Positions 60,961-64,000 of a stretch of 64,000 bases of DNA are shown piece by piece (positions within the stretch are counted from its first letter, which is position 1; every line of letters starts with the position of its first letter). The notes beneath the pieces were generated by a model. That model made no database searches, was not told the DNA's origin, and was given only the letters and a program-made list of their open reading frames with translations. This stretch comes from Macrobrachium rosenbergii (Eukaryota; Arthropoda; Malacostraca; Decapoda; Palaemonidae). The stretch spans positions 46,376,322 through 46,440,321 of the forward strand of contig NC_089782.1 in the NCBI RefSeq assembly GCF_040412425.1, read 5' to 3'. Made by a program: the position numbers and the translations under genes.

Positions 60961-61302
60961 AAGGAAACGGCGCAATCGAGTTTTCTGTATAGCGTATAAT
61001 GCTGCATGAAACTCTTTGCCGCGGCCCATGAAACTTTCAGCCACGTCCCGGTGGTGGCCTGTGTTGTTGGCACCTATAGCGGTGCCAGACGTACGATCAT
61101 GACTGACGTTAATCTTAAATAAAATAAAGACTACTGAGGCTAGAAGGCTGCAATTTGTTATGTTTGATGATTGGAGGGTGGATGATCAACATACCAAATT
61201 GCAGCCTTCTAGCCTCAGTAGTTTTTAAGGTCTGAGGGCGGACAGAAAAAGTGCGGACAGACAAAGCCATCTCAATAGTCTTCTTTTACGGAAAACTAAA
61301 AA
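60961..61302. repeat. Dispersed multi-palindrome repeat, copy 3
   Basis: Third copy. Its main palindrome is perfect over 26 bp per arm (61131-61156 against 61196-61221), separated by 39 bp. The GTGCGGACAGAC segment follows as in the other copies. Confidence 0.9.
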
Positions 61303-61773
61303 GGTAGTACACAGACGAACACAAAAAGCTTGGCACATAAAGTTATCCAAGTCAAAGCACTCTGTGACTTTAAAAACAAACTCTCTACAAAGAAAGGGTG
61401 ACGTGCTGTACAATCTGAAACTCTATTCAAGAACCCTGAAATCCGGGCCGCCCTCCGCTGAAAATCGGGTGTTTGGTGGAGACCCCTTCGCGAGGGAACA
61501 TGTGTTATGAACTCTAATCAAGTAAAATCCATATTTGTAGAGTAAAATCCATATTTGGGCACTTGCAGGACGCAGAGCGTTTGCTGTCAATATTCAGTTT
61601 TCAAAAGGGATAACTCCTCAAAAGGAAAGAGCTTGTAGGCTACGATATGTTAATACATTACCTTATTTCATGTAATATACATCGTGGTATGATTACACAT
61701 GTACCGGAGCATATTTTATAAGATGTATAATACTTTTTCATAAAATCATGTCTATATACCTGTAACTACTCTT

Positions 61774-61826
<53 letters not shown>

Positions 61827-61838
61827 TATATATATGTG

Positions 61839-61905
<67 letters not shown>
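61774..61905. repeat. Interrupted (TA)n block
   Basis: Two TA runs of about 25 units each, separated by GCATA, GTGTA and ACATA variants. Confidence 0.95.
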
Positions 61906-61912
<7 letters not shown>

Positions 61913-62394
61913 TGTGTTATGTGCTCTTTGCCAGAGTTGTTCAATCTATTGACACAGAAATACATGATTCTAACAAACATAAACATTCTCCGTCAATAAA
62001 CAAAAAAGCAATAAATGACAACCATCAGGAAATGGAAATGCTTAAAAAAAAAAAACAGTAACCGCCGTAGGCCTTCAGGGAAGTAGCACCTCCATAGACT
62101 TTCTAAGCCTAAAGAGGCGATGCTTCACCTTGACTTCCCCTTTCATTAGGATAATCTACCTTTCACAAGAATTCTGGGGAAAGGCCGCGGAAGAAGAAGA
62201 AGAAGAAGAAAGGCTTAGGACCCAAGGTCTCCTTTCCAGGACCTTGTTACAAACCCACAAGAGTAGGTTGTTCTCAAGGTCTTACTTTAGAAAGGGAGAG
62301 TGGGTCCTTTTTTGTATGGGATGAAGTTCAGGTAAGAGCCAATATTTAGACCGCATAATAATTGTGAGAGTTTTGTGCGACCCTCTCGTAATGT

Positions 62395-62396
<2 letters not shown>

Positions 62397-62454
<58 letters not shown>

Positions 62455-62532
62455 TGGAAAATTTGTCAGTCCATACTTACATATATCCAGATCGCATAGT
62501 AATTTTACTCGTAATGGTAATAATGAGAATTT

Positions 62533-62609
<77 letters not shown>

Positions 62610-62707
62610 AGACTTCGTCAAACCATGCTACCATACATAGGACACAACAAAATAAGTCCCTGTTAATAAATGACTCCGAGTGCCTTACGTAGCTATCTCA
62701 TATCTCC

Positions 62708-62777
<70 letters not shown>
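62397..62777. repeat. Three (GA)n tracts
   Basis: 62397-62450, 62537-62605 and 62713-62777, separated by about 90-110 bp of unrelated-looking sequence. Confidence 0.96.
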
Positions 62778-62778
<1 letters not shown>

Positions 62779-64000
62779 CAAGACTTGTCAAAGCCGAATG
62801 TTAATGGGTCATATTGCATTCGTACCGAGTACATGCTTCCGTTGTCTCGTGAACCTCCATTTACACAGATTGTTAAACCTTACGGAATCCAGAATCCAGT
62901 CTCCGCTTCATGCAGAATTACGAAACTGAAAATTATTTCGCAGGTTCCTGAGAATTATCAATGTCTATTCTTTCACGCTTTGGCTTCTTTCTGAAAAATC
63001 CTAAAATTTCCTGAATAGCGTCTTTACTTCACTACTATTCGTTGTTTTTATATTTTTTTTATATATGGGCACTGTACAGTATTCCCATAAACCATTGTTA
63101 CCAAGTTATTGACATTTTTAGCGCGTTTCAAATGAATATGCAAATGTTTCTACGTCAATGTTACTGTAACTATTATTATCACTTTTCAGAAGTTGAACTC
63201 TATTCATACGGAACAAGCCCACAAGGGCCATTGACTTGAAACTAAAGTTTCCAAAGAATATAGTTTATTTGATATAAGTAACAGAAGGCAATAGGAAAAG
63301 CAGAAAGAAGAGATCAGTTATTAGAAAAGAAAAACTAAAGTAACAAATTAACAAATAGATGAGAGTTTGAGTAAATTGTTAAAATACAAGGAAAGTTGTT
63401 TTGGGGTACTACGGTTGCCTGTTAGTCTTCCTTTACGCACTGATTTTCCCCTGCTTCCCTATCTCTGAGTTCAGCCCCAGGCTTTCTGTTTTTCTGGTCA
63501 CAATAATGTCTACATAGTCAGCCGTATCGTTTTTACAAGCTTATTTCCAAACATGGCGTTGTACGTGGACAATATTACGCGTTTCACCACTGTCGGTTTC
63601 TTTTTGCCATGTAGCAACTCCGTTCCCAGGAGCTTTCGATTACGGTATACTACGGTTGCTTACAACTGCATCGTATTAACTCTTGTCATTTCATGCCTTA
63701 ATAGTCTACCAAATATAGGCAATGCAGTCATACAGAAATAACGATTTTTATCGTCAGTCGATAAAGCAAGGAAAATCTTATGTTGAAAAACTAACTTTAA
63801 AAAATAATACAAGGTTCAAGTTATCTAGTTAACTTGCATTCTCGTCGGGTTTATCTGCCATGCATTATTTGTTCACTTTTGTTCGCAAGTAACGCTTTAA
63901 TGATGCTGTGGTGCTTGCAATACCAAGTACAGCTGCAATTATGTCGCGTTAATATTATATCATGTTCCTCCCCCCGCCCCAAGTTTTATTACACTTATTT

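Overview
The window looks like a stretch of a repeat-rich arthropod nuclear genome, most probably a decapod crustacean. Genes are split by GT-AG introns, all clear coding sequence is on the minus strand, and dinucleotide and trinucleotide microsatellites ((TA)n, (GA)n, (CA)n, (AAT)n) recur every one to two kilobases. Degraded hAT, Tigger-like and non-LTR elements and a chitin-binding protein gene fit this. The species assignment is inference; no rRNA or mitochondrial sequence is present to test it.

Two genes can be supported. (1) A minus-strand gene at about 8.8-10.7 kb encodes a long Gln/Pro/Phe-rich protein ending in one six-cysteine peritrophin-A (CBM14-type) chitin-binding domain. Its 3' exon is complete; the 5' exon(s), expected to carry a signal peptide, were not found. 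(2) A minus-strand gene spanning 14.5-35.05 kb can be assembled by hand into 12 coding exons (1350 nt, 449 residues, every junction in phase). It encodes a signal peptide, two tandem UPF0462/C4orf33-like domains and a C-terminal hydrophobic tail, with seven N-glycosylation sequons. The animal protein this family is named after is a short, single-domain, apparently non-secreted protein. A secreted, surface-anchored tandem version is the most interesting object in the window.

The introns of gene 2 hold most of the organised repeats: a 39-bp minisatellite of about 3.8 kb (intron 3), a 32-bp minisatellite of about 2.3 kb with a 14-unit higher-order period (intron 9), a hAT-type MITE (intron 10), a Tigger-like MITE (intron 6), a SINE-like repeat (intron 4), and an (AAT)n tract that replaces the polypyrimidine tract of the last intron (intron 11). 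One intron is GC-AG.

Layout: 1-2.5 kb nothing recognised; 2.5-3.7 kb broken hAT transposase; 4.6-6.1 kb non-LTR reverse transcriptase relic; 7.4-7.8 kb palindromic dispersed repeat; 8.8-10.7 kb chitin-binding gene; 10.7-14.26 kb intergenic; 14.26-35.05 kb UPF0462 gene; 35.05-64 kb no gene that I can support, but many microsatellites, a 29-bp minisatellite, hairpin elements, a large tRNA-like palindrome, LINE fragments and two more copies of the palindromic dispersed repeat. Most long open frames in this half are translations of simple repeats.
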